The translations under genes were made by a program, and so were the position numbers. Of a stretch of DNA of 6,564 nt, positions 5,792 to 6,564 are shown piece after piece. How positions within the stretch are numbered: position 1 is the stretch's first letter; each line of letters starts with the position of its first letter. Below the pieces are notes generated by a model. That model saw only the letters and a list, made by a program, of their open reading frames with translations. It had not been told where the DNA came from and searched no databases. This stretch comes from Actinomycetes bacterium (GTDB lineage: Bacteria > Actinomycetota > Actinomycetes > Actinomycetales > Cellulomonadaceae): NCBI GenBank assembly GCA_023401045.1, contig JAEXEM010000476.1, forward strand, positions 1 to 6,564. Direction: 5' to 3'.

Positions 5792-6562
5792 GTGCGTGAG
5801 TTCGGCGAAGGGGTCCGCCTGCTGGGGCGGGGCTGGGGCTACTGGAGGCGTCGGCCGTCGACGATGGCGCTCGGCCTGCTGCCGGCCGCGCTCGTCGGCC
5901 TGGTGCTGCTCGGCGCGCTGATCGTCCTCGCGGTCAACCTCGGGGCGATCGGCCGGGGACTCACGCCGTTCGCCGACGGCTGGGACCCGTTCTGGCGGGG
6001 CACCGCCGAGCTCGCGGCGCAGGCGCTCGTGCTCGGGGGCGCCGTCGTCCTGGCGATCGTCACGTTCACGGCGCTCACGCTCATGGTCGGCGAGCCGTTC
6101 TACGACCGGGTGTGGCGGGCCGTCGAGCGCGACGAGACCGGCACCGTGCCGCCCGGCGGGACGGGGTTCTGGCGCGCCGCGCAGGACGGGCTCGCGCTGT
6201 TCGCCCGAGGGCTGCTCGTCGCCATCATCACGGCGCTGTGCGGTCTGCTGCCCGTCGTCGGGACCTTCACCGGCTGGGTGCTGGGCGTCGGGCTCACCGG
6301 CTGGATCCTCGCCCACGAGCTCTCGTCGCGGGCGCTCACCGCCCGCGGCATCCACCGCCCGCACCGCAACCGGCTGCTGCGTGCGAACCGTCCGCTCGCG
6401 CTCGGCTTCGGGGTGGCGACGCAGCTGTGCTTCCTCGTGCCGGGCGGCGCGGTCGTGACGATGCCGGCCGCCGTGGCGGGTTCCACGTTGCTCGCGCAGC
6501 GCCTGGTGGGGGAGGGGGCGTCCACCGTGACGACCGCGCCCGCGCGCCGCGAGCGGGACTGA
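5792..6562 (+). CDS. EI24 domain-containing (CysZ-like) integral membrane protein
   Basis: A 256-residue membrane protein. The N-terminal amphipathic stretch REFGEGVRLLGRGWGYWRRRP (2-22) is typical of actinobacterial EI24 proteins. Hydrophobic segments lie at about 26-50, 73-98, 137-176 (probably two passes) and 202-234. The loop after the second segment carries the family motif GEPFYDRVWRAVE (100-112). The last hydrophobic part carries CFLVPGGAVVTMPAAVAG (213-230), also characteristic. EI24/CysZ relatives include the sulfate permease CysZ of proteobacteria; whether this branch transports sulfate is unknown, and no cysteine-synthesis genes are nearby. The frame is open from an ATG at 5675, but those extra 39 residues are Arg/Pro-rich, overlap the divergent gene's start and match nothing. 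The GTG at 5792 has the leaderless promoter and the family's usual N-terminus. The stop lies 2 bp from the window end, so downstream partners are not visible. Confidence 0.85.
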   Translation: MREFGEGVRLLGRGWGYWRRRPSTMALGLLPAALVGLVLLGALIVLAVNLGAIGRGLTPFADGWDPFWRGTAELAAQALVLGGAVVLAIVTFTALTLMVGEPFYDRVWRAVERDETGTVPPGGTGFWRAAQDGLALFARGLLVAIITALCGLLPVVGTFTGWVLGVGLTGWILAHELSSRALTARGIHRPHRNRLLRANRPLALGFGVATQLCFLVPGGAVVTMPAAVAGSTLLAQRLVGEGASTVTTAPARRERD

Positions 6563-6564
6563 CG

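Noticed and set aside
5084..6364. N-terminal extension of the PKD gene's frame, making a 723-codon open frame
   Set aside because: The extension runs out of frame through the lipoprotein gene and antisense to the EI24 gene, and is Arg/Pro/Gly-rich low complexity. The ATGA overlap and signal peptide at 5083 fix the real start.

Overview
The window is very GC-rich DNA (clearly above 70% G+C by eye, third codon positions almost all G or C) with GTG starts, leaderless-type promoters and protein families typical of Actinobacteria. The DUF6318-type lipoprotein, the EI24 protein and the overall style point to Micrococcales, perhaps a Cellulomonas-like organism. That placement is an inference from gene content and base composition. 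There are no rRNA, tRNA, insertion-sequence, phage or CRISPR signals, and the stretch reads as ordinary chromosome.

Layout: (1) 1-437, minus strand: the N-terminal part of an aminoglycoside-phosphotransferase-fold kinase, running off the left edge. (2) 438-624: a divergent control region with a promoter and strong ribosome binding site for the kinase, and a ribosome binding site for the next gene. (3) 625-2550, plus strand: a 641-residue FMN/[4Fe-4S]/FAD ene-reductase of the 2,4-dienoyl-CoA reductase / 2-enoate reductase group, followed by two hairpins. (4) 2726-4144, plus strand: an amino acid permease of the APC superfamily. (5) 4146-4179: a strong hairpin between convergent genes. (6) 5676-4193, minus strand: a two-gene unit with an ATGA overlap, encoding a DUF6318-like lipoprotein and then a secreted, cysteine-rich protein with a PKD-like domain. 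(7) 5677-5791: a 115-bp divergent region in which both genes have a TANNNT -10 box only 6-7 nt before the start codon, so both look leaderless. (8) 5792-6562, plus strand: an EI24/CysZ-like membrane protein.

How the genes relate: the reductase and permease point the same way but are separated by 175 bp with hairpins and a possible promoter, so a shared operon is not supported. The only firm functional unit is the lipoprotein/PKD pair. Both products should act outside the cytoplasmic membrane and their genes are translationally coupled. It is the best candidate here for an undescribed system, though the evidence stops at architecture and linkage. Several starts (625, 2726, 5676, 5792) were placed downstream of the longest open frames on the basis of ribosome binding sites, -10 boxes, signal-peptide geometry and family N-termini.
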